Shown here: piece after piece, positions 17,011-26,090 of the stretch
How the letters are laid out: each line of letters starts with the position of its first letter
How positions within the stretch are numbered: position 1 is the first letter of the stretch
Assembly (NCBI GenBank): GCA_005116945.1
Contig: SWDH01000029.1
Span: 119,620 to 183,619, forward strand
Origin: Nitrospira sp.
Lineage (GTDB): Bacteria; Nitrospirota; Nitrospiria; Nitrospirales; Nitrospiraceae
DNA: 64,000 bases
Direction of reading: 5' to 3'
Made by a program: the position numbers and the translations under genes
The notes under the pieces: generated by a model
Databases searched by the model: none
Told to the model about the DNA's origin: nothing
What the model saw: the letters and a program-made list of their open reading frames with translations, nothing else

Positions 17011-18186
17011 CTGCGGGAACGTGAATTGGGTTAGCTCCACCTTATCGAGCCCCTGTTTCACCAGCGCGCCGATATCGAACATTCGTTCGACCTTTTGAAT
17101 GTCGTCGAGCCTGGTTTTCGTGCTGGGATGTGGTGGAGTGAACAGGGAACAACAGTCTTGATCCGGCTCGATCGAGATGGCGAAACTGCCGATACGCTGT
17201 GCCTGGTCGGTGATTTCCACCTTATCCATGCCGATGAGTGGGCGCAGGAGCGGTAACTCTGCCGCCTCTTCAATGACCGTCAAGTTCTCAGGCGTTTGCG
17301 AGGCGACTTGTCCCAAGCTGTCGCCTGTGACGAGCCCCCAACAGTGCTCGCGTTTGGCTAGCTCTTGCGCGATTCGGATCATCACGCGCCGGTAGAGCAC
17401 GACGCGAAACGGAGCCGGCGCGTTGGCCACGATGTCTCGTTGAATCTCTCCAAACGGAATCACGTAGAGCGTCGATGTGTATTGATGGACCGTGAGGAGC
17501 TGCACGAGTTCGCGCACTTTCTCTTCCGAGGCACGGCTCACGAGCGGTCGGCCGGAAAAGTGGATGAAGAGGGCTCGGCATCCGCGCTTCATCATGCGAT
17601 AGGCTGCAACCGGCGAATCGATCCCTCCGGAGATCAGGCAGGCGACTTTCCCGCTGACACCCACCGGCATGCCGCCAGGCCCCTGAATCTTTTCGGTCGC
17701 GTAGTAAACTTCTTTGGAGAGGAGTTCTAGATAGACGGTGAGGTCGGGATCTTTCAGGCTGACTTTCTTGCCGGTTCCTTCACAGACGGCCGCGCCGACA
17801 TCCCGCGCGACTTCCATGGAGGTCAAGGTCAATCGTTTGTCGGCTCGTTTCGCCGACACGCGAAAGGTGGAAAACGATTCGGATCGGAGCGAGTCGATGA
17901 CCGCCTTGCTGAGCGCTCCAATATCAGGATGCGCCAGATCGAGCGGTAATCCATGGGCCAGCGAAAAGTTGGCGATCCCAAAAACCCGTGCGAGACGTTC
18001 TTTAATGGTCTGGTCCGGAACCTCGTCAGGCAGGATGACGCGAATCCGACTGCGAAGATTTTCGACGCGCCTGACACCGAGGTCTTTCAGGGTCCATTGG
18101 ATATTGCGCACAAGCCGCTCCTCGAAATAGTCCCGGTTGCGGCCTTTGAGGGCAAGTTCGTGGTAGTGGACGATGGCGCAGCGCAT
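17008..18186 (-). CDS. thiI: tRNA 4-thiouridine sulfurtransferase ThiI, without rhodanese domain
   Basis: Makes 4-thiouridine at tRNA position 8 and can contribute sulfur to thiamine. 392 aa. An N-terminal ferredoxin-like/THUMP region runs to about 170 (YHELALKGRNRDYFEERL; FRVSAKRADKRL). The PP-loop SGGIDSP is at 186-192. The C-terminal DQDCCSLFTPPHP has the conserved cysteine. The E. coli-type rhodanese extension is absent, as in Bacillus-like ThiI, so an external sulfur donor is needed. Its TAG stop lies inside a family A fragment. Confidence 0.93.
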   Translation of the reverse strand: MRCAIVHYHELALKGRNRDYFEERLVRNIQWTLKDLGVRRVENLRSRIRVILPDEVPDQTIKERLARVFGIANFSLAHGLPLDLAHPDIGALSKAVIDSLRSESFSTFRVSAKRADKRLTLTSMEVARDVGAAVCEGTGKKVSLKDPDLTVYLELLSKEVYYATEKIQGPGGMPVGVSGKVACLISGGIDSPVAAYRMMKRGCRALFIHFSGRPLVSRASEEKVRELVQLLTVHQYTSTLYVIPFGEIQRDIVANAPAPFRVVLYRRVMIRIAQELAKREHCWGLVTGDSLGQVASQTPENLTVIEEAAELPLLRPLIGMDKVEITDQAQRIGSFAISIEPDQDCCSLFTPPHPSTKTRLDDIQKVERMFDIGALVKQGLDKVELTQFTFPQ

Positions 18187-18196
18187 GGTCTTCTAG

Positions 18197-18323
18197 TGGG
18201 ACGCTGAAAATGGCCGCCAACGTCGTTCTCGTTTCGACAAAATCCTCAACGTACCCCTGAGGGTACGCCTCCGGTATTTGTCTCGCCTGCGGCCTTGTTG
18301 GACGACCATTTTGAGCATCCCGT
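18197..18323 (+). repeat. Repeat family A, copy A4
   Basis: GGACGCTGAAAATGGCCGCC at the left, core GTACCCCTGAGGGTAC, right end TTTTGAGCATCCCG. It fills almost the whole gap between thiI and trxB, ending 6 bp before the trxB stop. Confidence 0.88.
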
Positions 18324-18329
18324 GGGGAT

Positions 18330-19256
18330 TTAGAGGGTATGATTCCCTGATTCAAGGAATCGTTCGGCGTCGATGGCGGCCATGCAGCCGGAACCTGCTG
18401 CAGTGACCGCCTGACGATAGACCGAGTCCTGCACATCGCCTGCGGCGAATACACCAGGGACACTGGTGGTAGTTCCATTCTCCGTTCGGATGTAGCCCTT
18501 CGCATCCATCTCAAGTTGGCCGGCGAACAAAGCTGTGTTGGGGCGGTGTCCGATCGCGACGAAGACACCAGCGCAGGGCAGGTCCGTCGTTTTGCCGGTC
18601 ACGAGATTCTTGATGCGGGCGCCGGTGACAAGGTCATTGCCGAGAATGTCTTCGACGGCAGAGTTCCACACGAACGTGATCTTTTCGTTCTTCACCGCGC
18701 GGTCCTGCATGATTTTGGAAGCCCGCAGCTTGTCGCGCCGGTGGACGATTGAAACCTTGGTCGCGAACTTGGTCAGGAAGGTCGCTTCCTCCATTGCGCT
18801 GTCGCCGCCGCCGACGACGATCAGTTCCTTGCCCTTAAAAAAGAACCCGTCGCAGGTTGCGCAGGTTGAGACGCCGTGCCCAGTGAGACGCGCCTCATTC
18901 TTCACCCCGATCTGGATGGCCGACGCGCCGGTGGCGATGATGACGGTCTTCGCCTGGATAGTCTGTTCAGCGTCAACGGTGATCGTGAACGGTCGTTGTG
19001 TAAAGTTTGCCGCTGTGACTTCGCCGGTCAAAAACTCCGTGCCGAATCGTTCTGCCTGGCTCCGCATTTCCTTCATCAGTTCCGGGCCCATAATCCCTTT
19101 GGCAAAGCCAGGATAGTTCTCGACCTCCGTCGTTGTGGTCAGTTGCCCGCCCGATTGCCAGCCCTCAATGAGCAGGGGCGACAGATTCGCTCGCGCCGCA
19201 TAGACTGCGGCGGTGAGTCCAGCCGGCCCCGAGCCGATAATGACGACGTTGCGCAT
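18330..19256 (-). CDS. trxB: Thioredoxin reductase
   Basis: NADPH-dependent FAD enzyme reducing thioredoxin in the cytosol. 308 aa, standard length. FAD-binding GSGPAGLTAAVYAAR at 8-22; redox-active CATC at 132-135 followed by DGFFF; NADPH-binding GGGDSAMEEA; C-terminal FAD motif FAAGDVQDSVYRQ. It starts at ATG 19254-19256. thiI is the next gene downstream on the same strand, separated only by repeat A4. Confidence 0.96.
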   Translation of the reverse strand: MRNVVIIGSGPAGLTAAVYAARANLSPLLIEGWQSGGQLTTTTEVENYPGFAKGIMGPELMKEMRSQAERFGTEFLTGEVTAANFTQRPFTITVDAEQTIQAKTVIIATGASAIQIGVKNEARLTGHGVSTCATCDGFFFKGKELIVVGGGDSAMEEATFLTKFATKVSIVHRRDKLRASKIMQDRAVKNEKITFVWNSAVEDILGNDLVTGARIKNLVTGKTTDLPCAGVFVAIGHRPNTALFAGQLEMDAKGYIRTENGTTTSVPGVFAAGDVQDSVYRQAVTAAGSGCMAAIDAERFLESGNHTL

Positions 19257-19579
19257 GGCAGGATGCTAACACAGCGGAGCAAAAAGAATGAAGTAATGGG
19301 AGCGGTTTTAAAAGTTATCTACCGTTTGAGTTGCAGGGTAATCGCTGGGATTGATCTGCGCCGCAGTCACATGCAGCTTGCGGAGCCAAATAAGTGGGTC
19401 GTCAGGATCAATCGGCATGAGTCTATGATCACGCAGAACGGAGAGAAAAGCCTATCGTGGAGCGCTTGGCAGTCAAGGTTTGATTTCTTTGAGCTGTGAA
19501 AGGGCCGCGCCAGACGACCGAAGGCTCGTCGAAGTATCGGATCGGCGCTTGCAGCAGAAGTATTTACGAATAATGCTGG
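19257..19579. other. Intergenic stretch, no supported gene
   Basis: 323 bases between trxB and coaE, both minus strand. It should hold the trxB promoter. I see no RNA gene, no repeat of families A-C, and only short ORFs without coding features. Confidence 0.4.
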
Positions 19580-20182
19580 TTACGCTTGCTGTAGGAGGTC
19601 GTGGTATGTGGCTCGAATGGCCTTCATGGTGCCTTGCCGTGGTCGCGTCCCATCGATCACGATATCGGCCAGGCGGATTTTCTTAGACAGCGGCATCTGA
19701 CTTCGTATTCGTCGAATGGCTTCAGCGCGGGAGAGGCCGTTGCGTGTTTTCAATCGGGCGATTTGGGTTTCCCGGTTGGCCGTGACGACGATCGTCCGGT
19801 CGACTCGGTTGTCGATTCCGGCTTCGAACAAGAGCGGCACGTCGTAGATGACGACGGCGTGAGGGTCTTTTCGTGCTGCTTGTTTGGTGAGTCGCGTTTG
19901 TTCGCGTGCGACACGGGGGTGGATGATGCGTTCGAGCCGACGCCTCTTGGTCTGGTTTCTGAAAACAACGGCTCCCAGCTCCCGGCGATTGAGGGTGCGG
20001 TCGGCATTCAGTACAGTCTTCCCGAATGTGTTGACGATCTCTCGCCAAGCCGGTTTGCCGGGTTTGACGACCTCATGGGCCAGTTCGTCGGCATCGATCA
20101 CGATCGCGCCGCATTGCTTGAACATCTTGGCGACAGTGCTTTTGCCGGTCGCGACGCCGCCTGTGAGGCCAACGAGAATCAT
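19580..20182 (-). CDS. coaE: Dephospho-CoA kinase
   Basis: Phosphorylates dephospho-CoA, the last step of coenzyme A synthesis. 200 aa from ATG 20180-20182, which begins the P-loop region at once (MILVGLTGGVATGKSTVAKM; Walker A at residues 8-15). DADELAHEVV and IIHPRV are typical CoaE substrate motifs, and VIYDVPLLFEAG is conserved. An in-frame upstream extension would overlap the divergent beta-helix gene and has no homology. Confidence 0.94.
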   Translation of the reverse strand: MILVGLTGGVATGKSTVAKMFKQCGAIVIDADELAHEVVKPGKPAWREIVNTFGKTVLNADRTLNRRELGAVVFRNQTKRRRLERIIHPRVAREQTRLTKQAARKDPHAVVIYDVPLLFEAGIDNRVDRTIVVTANRETQIARLKTRNGLSRAEAIRRIRSQMPLSKKIRLADIVIDGTRPRQGTMKAIRATYHDLLQQA

Positions 20183-20254
20183 GGCGGCGGAGCATAGCAC
20201 GCGAGTTCTCACCTCACAACCGGGCTTGATTGACTTCGGGCTGAAGAGGCTTGT

Positions 20255-21292
20255 ATGAATTTCGGCATGAAGCGACGTGTTTTTCTCAGTCTCATGACAG
20301 CCCTTGCATTCTCGGGTTTCGGCGTGGTGTGGGCTGAAGAGGGTCCACTGCCTGGCCCTCGGACCCTTGTTGTTGCGCTGGATGGAACCGGGGACTACGT
20401 CTCTCTTCAGGAGGCGGTCGACGCCGCCAAGAAAGGTGACACCGTTTTCGTCAAGGCAGGCCGCTATGCTCAGGACGTCACCATTCATAGCAAAGACAAG
20501 ATCAAGCTTGTCGGGGCTGGTGTGGATCAGGTAACGATTCTCGGCCGCGATATCGTGGTAGGTGCGCTGCATGTGGGTAAGTGGCCCTATGGGGCGACGG
20601 ACATTGAAATCAGTGATATGACCATCAATGACAGCGGGGGGCATGCTGTCGGGCTTTTCAATGGGCAAAGGATTGTCCTTCGCCGGGTCAAGATCAATGG
20701 GATGTTATTCAGCCAGCAAGTTCACGATGTGCAGATAGAAGATTGTGTCATCGGAGGAAGCGAGACGACGGGTGTTCAGTTTGCCGACTCAGACGCCGTC
20801 CTGATAGGGAATGTGATTCATGACAACGACCATGGCATTTCGATTGCCGGCAAATCGAACGTACAGTTGGAGCGGAATGTGATCAGACAGAGCCTCTTTG
20901 AGGCGGTGGTGGTTAGCGGCCATGCCCGTGCTGTGATTACAAGTAATACTCTGGTCAAGAATGGTGGTGGCGCGGCGTTCCTCGGGCAATCCCAGAGTGA
21001 TGTCAGCGGCAATGTGGTCGCGCTGAATCGAGTGGGCTTTGTGATCGCGCCAACAAGTCAGACCACCAGCTCGTTCAACGCGTTTTACAATACTGAAGGC
21101 GATTATCTGCGCGTGGGGACTCCGAACCAACCGGCCCCGGAACTCAAAGCCCGGTCAGATATTGCCGGTGACCCGCACTTTGTTGACCCAGAGCATGATG
21201 ATTTTCGCCTACGTCTGGATACGCCGCTTCTCAAAGTCGGTCAGTTTCCCTACCTTGGAGCCCTCGCTCCCGTCCCAATCGCAGCCCGTTGA
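20255..21292 (+). CDS. Secreted right-handed beta-helix (NosD-like) protein
   Basis: 345 aa. Signal peptide: VFLSLMTALAFSGFGVVWAE. The opening DGTGDYVSLQEAVDAAKKGD and FVKAGRYAQDVTI form the entry to parallel beta-helix proteins of the pectin-lyase fold. Repeating rungs follow between about 85 and 270, such as VQIEDCVIGGSE and VQLERNVIRQS, with Asn/Gly turns. The end GDPHFVDPEHDDFRLRLDTP is the common C-terminal signature of these proteins. Likely a periplasmic or surface carbohydrate-interacting protein; no catalytic residues can be assigned. GAGG precedes the ATG. Confidence 0.8.
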   Translation: MNFGMKRRVFLSLMTALAFSGFGVVWAEEGPLPGPRTLVVALDGTGDYVSLQEAVDAAKKGDTVFVKAGRYAQDVTIHSKDKIKLVGAGVDQVTILGRDIVVGALHVGKWPYGATDIEISDMTINDSGGHAVGLFNGQRIVLRRVKINGMLFSQQVHDVQIEDCVIGGSETTGVQFADSDAVLIGNVIHDNDHGISIAGKSNVQLERNVIRQSLFEAVVVSGHARAVITSNTLVKNGGGAAFLGQSQSDVSGNVVALNRVGFVIAPTSQTTSSFNAFYNTEGDYLRVGTPNQPAPELKARSDIAGDPHFVDPEHDDFRLRLDTPLLKVGQFPYLGALAPVPIAAR

Positions 21293-21445
21293 TTGACTGA
21301 AAAGTAGTCTTCAATCAACACGATAGGTCCTTCACCTGGGCATGGATTTCCATGTGCTATGCTACTTATACGTCGGCAGTCACATGGGTAGAGATTTCTG
21401 GCGTAAAGATTGCTGATCCAGCAGTCGGGGAATCGGGAGGACACT

Positions 21446-21631
21446 GTGGCAAGTTTTCGACAAGAGTTAGAAAAACGTGGACCTCAAGGCATCCCATCGC
21501 TCGATGATGTGGAATCAGGCAAGCTGGTCGGCGCCGTTCTCCCCATGTCAGAAAAGGCACAAATCCAGATGCGGAACAGCATCGAAGTGATCGATTACCT
21601 CCTCAATCAAGAACGCGTTGTCTGGAGCTGA
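21446..21631 (+). CDS. Small hypothetical protein
   Basis: Not recognised. 61 aa from GTG 21446, chosen because GGGAGGACACT precedes it; an in-frame ATG at 21410 lacks a Shine-Dalgarno sequence. Soluble and charged: ASFRQELEKRGPQGIPSLDD, then a helix EKAQIQMRNSIEVIDYLLNQ. No motif for a known function. It stands alone between the beta-helix gene and the GlcG-type gene. Confidence 0.55.
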   Translation: MASFRQELEKRGPQGIPSLDDVESGKLVGAVLPMSEKAQIQMRNSIEVIDYLLNQERVVWS

Positions 21632-21747
21632 CCTCACCTTCTTCACCTCCTCAATCCTCGATCTCACGCCTCACATCTTGACAGGCCCGCTCTTGCCTTC
21701 GTACGCTTATTCCCGTACACCATCCTCTATAACCAGGAGATAACCCG

Positions 21748-22299
21748 ATGGCATGCGTTCATCCTCACTGTAGGGGGGCTGGATCAATGGTGCATCGGTT
21801 CATCATTGCTACAGCGTTTGTGATGCTGATGCCGTATGCGGTGCCGGCTTCTGACGACTTGCCGAAAGAATCGGTGCTGCCGCTCGCGCTGGCGGGCAAA
21901 GCGATACAGGCATCGCTGGATGCGTGTAAGAAAGACGGCTACAAGGTCAGTGCGTCGGTGGTGGATCGAGGCGGGGTGCTCCGCGCCATGGCCAGGGCCG
22001 ATGGAGCCGGGCCTCATACGGTCGATAGCAGTAGGAAGAAGGCGTACACGGCGGCGAGTCTTCGCCGTCCTACGACTGAGCTGGCTGAGTCGATCAATAA
22101 GATGCCGGCCTTGCAAGCGCTTCGCGACATCAACGATCAGGTATTGATGCTGGGCGGCGGGCTCCCGATCGAGATCGATGGTGAGATTGTCGGAGGAATT
22201 GGTGTCGGCGGGGCGCCAGGCGCACACCTTGACGATGCCTGCGCTCAAGCGGGGTTGGATGAGATTGGCGCTGCGCCGAAAGTTCCCGCCCCCAAGTGA
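21748..22299 (+). CDS. Secreted GlcG/HbpS-family heme- or ligand-binding protein
   Basis: 183 aa. An N-terminal hydrophobic segment FIIATAFVMLMPYAVPAS suggests secretion. The HbpS/GlcG domain (about 40-170) shows KAIQASLDACKKDGYKVSAS, VVDRGGVLRAMARADGAGPH, KKAYTAASLRRPT and the terminal GGIGVGGAPGAHLDDACAQA, all typical. Members bind heme, cobalamin or related ligands. The start at 21748 has AGGAGA 7 nt upstream; ATG 21787 is an alternative. Coupled to the next gene by a GTGA overlap. Confidence 0.82.
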   Translation: MACVHPHCRGAGSMVHRFIIATAFVMLMPYAVPASDDLPKESVLPLALAGKAIQASLDACKKDGYKVSASVVDRGGVLRAMARADGAGPHTVDSSRKKAYTAASLRRPTTELAESINKMPALQALRDINDQVLMLGGGLPIEIDGEIVGGIGVGGAPGAHLDDACAQAGLDEIGAAPKVPAPK

Positions 22300-22757
22300 T
22301 TACCGCCTATCCGGCCAGGAGCGTGGTTTGTCTGTTCCTGCTCCTGTTGCTGGCTGCCTGCAACAGTGACGTGCCTGTACCGGCTTCTGTCGAGTTTTCG
22401 GCCGATCAGGTGCGCGTGACCATCACTAGAACAGCCACCAATCCGTTCCTCTCTCGGCACGATCTTCATCTCAAATTCAAAGGGCCTGGGAGTTGCTCCG
22501 TCGAGGTTGACCTGTTTCCGAATACGGGCTATGCGAGTCGGCGGAATCTCTATCAAGCAGGAGCGGGTGTGCTCTATGTGGTGGGCCAGTTCGATGCTCG
22601 TGTGATCGATGTCCCGCACTGTACGGTCACACTGGCTGAGTTTCGCACTCTCGATCGCTACGTGACGTTCCTCGGCAGCTTTGATGAGAACGAACAGAAG
22701 CAATGGATCTATTTCCCTGCCGGCCAGCGATCAGAACTCCCCTTTGAGAAGCGGTAA
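22296..22757 (+). CDS. Predicted lipoprotein coupled to the GlcG-type gene
   Basis: Not recognised. 153 aa from GTG 22296, whose GTGA overlaps the upstream stop codon. Lipoprotein signal CLFLLLLLAACNS with lipobox LAAC. The mature domain is beta-rich (VRVTITRTATNPF, HDLHLKFKGPGSCSVEVDLF) and has two further cysteines that could pair. The strict coupling suggests it works with the GlcG/HbpS-type protein in the envelope. Confidence 0.65.
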   Translation: MITAYPARSVVCLFLLLLLAACNSDVPVPASVEFSADQVRVTITRTATNPFLSRHDLHLKFKGPGSCSVEVDLFPNTGYASRRNLYQAGAGVLYVVGQFDARVIDVPHCTVTLAEFRTLDRYVTFLGSFDENEQKQWIYFPAGQRSELPFEKR

Positions 22758-22769
22758 GCCTCTCTCGTC

Positions 22770-23666
22770 TCACCTTTCACGGTCTTTGAAAGTCAGTTCA
22801 GAGACAGCAGATTTGTCCAAATTGCCTTTGCCTCGCGCGAGCAGTCTCTGATATTGATCGTAGGTCGCTTGAGTTAACGGGACTGTGATCTCGGCGGCTT
22901 TCGCTAGCGCGAGGGCGATGCCCGAGTCCTTGGCGGCATGGGCAGCCGAGAAGTAGCAGTCATGGGCGCGGTTCTGCATGTCTTCGCCGTCCGTCTCTAA
23001 CACACGGGACGCCGCTCCCGTTTGAGCGAAGACGGTTCGCACCATCGTCAGATCGAGGCCGAGCGCTGCTCCAAGCCCAAGCCCTTCTGCCAGTGCCGCC
23101 GTATTGCAGTTCATGACCATGTTGACGAGGGCTTTGACCTTCGCAGCTTCTCCTGCCGATCCGATGTAGCGAAGGTGCGCGCTCAGTTTTCCCAAGAGCG
23201 GCATGGCCGACTCGAATACATCCGGACGTCCGCCGCACATGAGATATAGCGTGCCTTGACGCGCTTGCGTGATGCTGCTGGCCATACAGGCTTCGAGGCT
23301 TCGGCCGCCACGTTGCGTCACCAGGGACTCAACTTCAATGTGTACGGCTGGTGACAGGGTAGCACAGTTCACGAAGAGCCGGTTCTGGGCGTGGCAGAGA
23401 AGACTCTCCGTGCCGGTCGCAGAAAAGATCTGACGCATTGCAGAATCATCGGACACGACCGTGAACACGATGTCGGCCAGTTCGGCCACGTGGGCAGGGG
23501 ATGCAGCTGCTACACAGCCTAACTCGGTTGCAAGACTGTTAGTCACGGCGCGATCTCGATCGTACAGGGCAACGATGGTTTCCTGCTGATCTCTCAACCG
23601 CCGGGCCATGTTGCTCCCCATCCGCCCTACTCCTACGAATCCGATCTTCACGTCAGACTGCCTCAT
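22770..23666 (-). CDS. NAD(P)-dependent beta-hydroxyacid dehydrogenase (3-hydroxyisobutyrate / glyoxylate-succinate semialdehyde reductase family)
   Basis: 298 aa from ATG 23664-23666, with GGAGG about 9 nt upstream. Rossmann motif GFVGVGRMGSNMARRL near the N-terminus, substrate-binding FVNCATLSP, catalytic lysine in GEAAKVKALVNMVMN, and C-terminal AAKDSGIALALAKAAEITVP. The second strand ends in D-R (ALYDRDR), so cofactor preference is not clear. The substrate within the family cannot be told. An in-frame extension upstream crosses repeat A5 and is spurious. Confidence 0.88.
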   Translation of the reverse strand: MRQSDVKIGFVGVGRMGSNMARRLRDQQETIVALYDRDRAVTNSLATELGCVAAASPAHVAELADIVFTVVSDDSAMRQIFSATGTESLLCHAQNRLFVNCATLSPAVHIEVESLVTQRGGRSLEACMASSITQARQGTLYLMCGGRPDVFESAMPLLGKLSAHLRYIGSAGEAAKVKALVNMVMNCNTAALAEGLGLGAALGLDLTMVRTVFAQTGAASRVLETDGEDMQNRAHDCYFSAAHAAKDSGIALALAKAAEITVPLTQATYDQYQRLLARGKGNLDKSAVSELTFKDRER

Positions 23667-23764
23667 CACGCTTGCTCCTCCGTTTGTGTTAGCATGCGCC
23701 CGCGTGCGCGAGTGTAGCATACGTCTATGGAATCGATAACGGGGGTGTGAGGGAGGTCCGTAGA

Positions 23765-23959
23765 ATGCAGCAACCCATTGTGGGATATCACGTGGACGAA
23801 GTCGGCGATTGGGTGGCCGATTTACAATGCGGCCATGGTCAGCATGTGCGCCACCAACCACCAATGACCAATCGACTGTGGGTCCTGACAGCAGAAGGGC
23901 GTAACCAGCATCTTGGAGAGATGTTGAACTGTAAGAAGTGTGACGAGGCGAGCGGGTGA
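23765..23959 (+). CDS. DUF3565 family protein
   Basis: 64 aa. The whole chain fits DUF3565: MQQPIVGYHVDEVGDWVADL, CGHGQHVRH, PPMTNRLWVLT, then LNCKKCD. The pattern CGH...H...CKKC looks like a small zinc site. Function unknown. GGAGG lies 8 nt before ATG 23765. Its TGA stop is 3 nt from the start of repeat A5. Confidence 0.82.
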   Translation: MQQPIVGYHVDEVGDWVADLQCGHGQHVRHQPPMTNRLWVLTAEGRNQHLGEMLNCKKCDEASG

Positions 23960-23962
23960 TCT

Positions 23963-24091
23963 GGCAGGATGCTGAAAAAGCCCGCCAGCTTCGTTCTCGA
24001 CTCATCGAAATCCTCAACGTACCCCCGAGGGTACGATTCCGGTTTCGATTCGCCTGCGGCCTTGCTGGACGACCTTTTTGAGCATCCTGCT
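23963..24091 (+). repeat. Repeat family A, copy A5
   Basis: CAGGATGCTGAAAAAGCCCG at the left, core GTACCCCCGAGGGTAC, right end TTTTTGAGCATCCTGC. Directly follows the DUF3565 stop. Confidence 0.9.
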
Positions 24092-24148
24092 GGATGGTCA
24101 GTTGTTGTCCGTGTTTCCTGCGTGCTCCAAAGGTGTTCCCTGATTCGA

Positions 24149-25255
24149 TCACTCGATGATGGTGACCTGAGCGACAGGTTCCGTCTTCATATCGAGACCT
24201 GGCTTTGACCAGGGTCGCAGGCGGGGGCCGTCGTATCGGTAGCCGTCGGAGACGGGATCGTTGGCCAGGAGCAGTGGGGTGTCGAGGTCGAGTACATCGA
24301 AACCGCCCAGTCCCAAGACTAGACTGAAGGAGCAACCCATCGCTATCCGTGTTTCGAGCATCCCGCCGATCATCAACTTGAGGCCGGACGTTTTCGTAAA
24401 GGAAGCAATCTCTACCGCTTCGGCAACGCCGGTTTTCATGATCTTAATATTGATATAGTCAGCCGCACCGCGAGCGACGACTTCGTGCGCGTCTGCGAGC
24501 GAGCGGACCGATTCATCCGCCGCCACGGGAATGCCCGTCTCTCGGCGGATCGCCGCCATGCTGTCGAGGTCGTCCCGCGCCACCGGCTGTTCAAGCAACA
24601 CCATCGTCCCGCCAAATCGCTTTACCCCCTGTGCAAACGCTAGGCAGTCCTGGCGTGAGAAGCCTTGATTGCCATCGCCGATGAATGCGATGTCGGGAAG
24701 TGCGCGATGCACGGCTTCCAAACGTCGGATGTCGCTCTCAACATCTTTGCCGACCTTCATTTTGAAGAGGCGAAATCCCTTCGCATACCATCCGCGTGCC
24801 AGCGCGACGGTCTTGTCGAGGTCGGCGATGGGAATCGTGATGTCCGTCTCTCGCTCTCGCACATCCGTGCCACCCCATAGTTTCCACATCGGGATGTTTG
24901 ATGCGCGGCAGTAGGCATCGATGACGGCGGTTTCGAGCCCGCAACACGCTGCTGGATAATTGAGCGCCTGTTCAGATAGCACGTGCCCAATGTTCGTATA
25001 ACGTGCGGCTGAATGACCGAGGATACCCTTGCCGAGCCGTTGGAGTGCGATTAGGGAGCTCTCGCGAGCTTCTCCTCCAACTTCTGGAAATGGGGCCGCT
25101 TCGCCATATCCCTGTGCTCCGTTCGATAGGGTGACTCGAAGGAACACGTTCTCTGCAATCGTTCGTGCGCCGGTGGCAACGACGAAGGGGTCCGTCATGG
25201 GGATATCGACGGGCCAGAATTCTACTTTGCGTATGGTGTGGGACATGTCATGCAT
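24149..25255 (-). CDS. Dipeptide epimerase-like enolase-superfamily enzyme (L-Ala-D/L-Glu epimerase type)
   Basis: 368 aa from ATG 25253-25255; ATG 25244-25246 is a near alternative. MR_MLE enolase-superfamily motifs: KMKVGKD holds the KxK catalytic lysine; metal ligands are D in GDGNQG, E in LLEQPV and D in VAADES; the second catalytic lysine is in INIKIMKTG. The end MLETRIAMGCS and DLDTPLLL matches muconate-lactonizing/dipeptide epimerases. A role in recycling murein peptides is likely from the family; substrate specificity is inference. Confidence 0.85.
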   Translation of the reverse strand: MHDMSHTIRKVEFWPVDIPMTDPFVVATGARTIAENVFLRVTLSNGAQGYGEAAPFPEVGGEARESSLIALQRLGKGILGHSAARYTNIGHVLSEQALNYPAACCGLETAVIDAYCRASNIPMWKLWGGTDVRERETDITIPIADLDKTVALARGWYAKGFRLFKMKVGKDVESDIRRLEAVHRALPDIAFIGDGNQGFSRQDCLAFAQGVKRFGGTMVLLEQPVARDDLDSMAAIRRETGIPVAADESVRSLADAHEVVARGAADYINIKIMKTGVAEAVEIASFTKTSGLKLMIGGMLETRIAMGCSFSLVLGLGGFDVLDLDTPLLLANDPVSDGYRYDGPRLRPWSKPGLDMKTEPVAQVTIIE

Positions 25256-25295
25256 GGGAAAGGACCTATCCCTTTGGAGGAACGGGAGGGGATCA

Positions 25296-25425
25296 TGCAG
25301 GATGATCAAAAAGTCCGACCAGCAAGGCCGCAGGCGAGTCGCAACCGGAGGCGTACCCTCGGTGGTACGTTGAGGATTTCGATGAGCTGAGAACGAAGCT
25401 GGAGGGCTTTTTCAGCATCTTGCTA
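25296..25425 (-). repeat. Repeat family A, copy A6
   Basis: CAGGATGATCAAAAAGTCCG at one end, core GTACCCTCGGTGGTAC, other end TTTTTCAGCATCTTGCTAG. Between the epimerase start and the stop of the Mo-oxidoreductase. Confidence 0.88.
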
Positions 25426-25432
25426 GACGGTC

Positions 25433-26077
25433 TCATCCATATCGATCGTTCTCCCAAGGGAACGCGCTGTTCGAGTAGCCTCGCACTTCCCAGAACCCTT
25501 TTTCGTCCTTATCAGAAAATGTAATCTCCTTGACCCATTTTGCGCCTTTCCAGGCATAGCGCTTCGGGACAATCACGCGGACCGGGCCTCCGTGTTCCTT
25601 CGTGAGGGGCCTGCCATTCCATTTATAGGTCAGGAGCACGTCCGCATCGTCGCAGGCTTCAAGCGGCAAATTGGTGGTGTAATCGTCGAACGATTTGAAG
25701 AGGACGAATTTTGCCGAGGGTAATGGCTTCACCACAGAGAGAATATGTTTGAAGCTGACCCCTTCCCATTCATTGTCGAACCGGCTCCAGCTCGTCACAC
25801 AGTGGAAATCCGACAGGTTCTTGAATTGAGGTTGCGCCAAGAATTGTTCCCATGTCCAGGTGACGGGGGTGGTTACGGAACCGCCGACGGTCAGGCTCCA
25901 GTCGCTCAACGGGACATCGGGCTTGAATCCCAGGTCCAAGATTGGCCAAGTCTCGACGAGATGTTGTCCAGGCGGCAGGCGGGCATCTCCTTCATAAAAC
26001 ACCTCTCGTTCTTCACCGCCGCGCCTGGCCTTCGCCCACTGCTCTTTTGTCTTCGTTAAGCGACTTGGTTCATCCAT
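25433..26077 (-). CDS. Cytosolic molybdopterin-binding oxidoreductase of the sulfite oxidase / YedY fold
   Basis: 214 aa from ATG 26075-26077, with AGGAGG 7 nt upstream. The Mo-cofactor domain shows LVGG-like SLTVGGSVTTPVTWTWEQF, the Mo-ligating cysteine in DFHCVTSWSR, FKSFDDYTTNLPL, NGRPLTKEHGGPVRVIVP and WKGAKWVKEITF. No Tat or Sec signal, no heme domain and no dimerisation domain are seen, so it is a stand-alone cytosolic enzyme. Substrate unknown. Its Shine-Dalgarno sequence directly abuts the family C element. Confidence 0.85.
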   Translation of the reverse strand: MDEPSRLTKTKEQWAKARRGGEEREVFYEGDARLPPGQHLVETWPILDLGFKPDVPLSDWSLTVGGSVTTPVTWTWEQFLAQPQFKNLSDFHCVTSWSRFDNEWEGVSFKHILSVVKPLPSAKFVLFKSFDDYTTNLPLEACDDADVLLTYKWNGRPLTKEHGGPVRVIVPKRYAWKGAKWVKEITFSDKDEKGFWEVRGYSNSAFPWENDRYG

Positions 26078-26090
26078 GGGTCGGCCTCCT

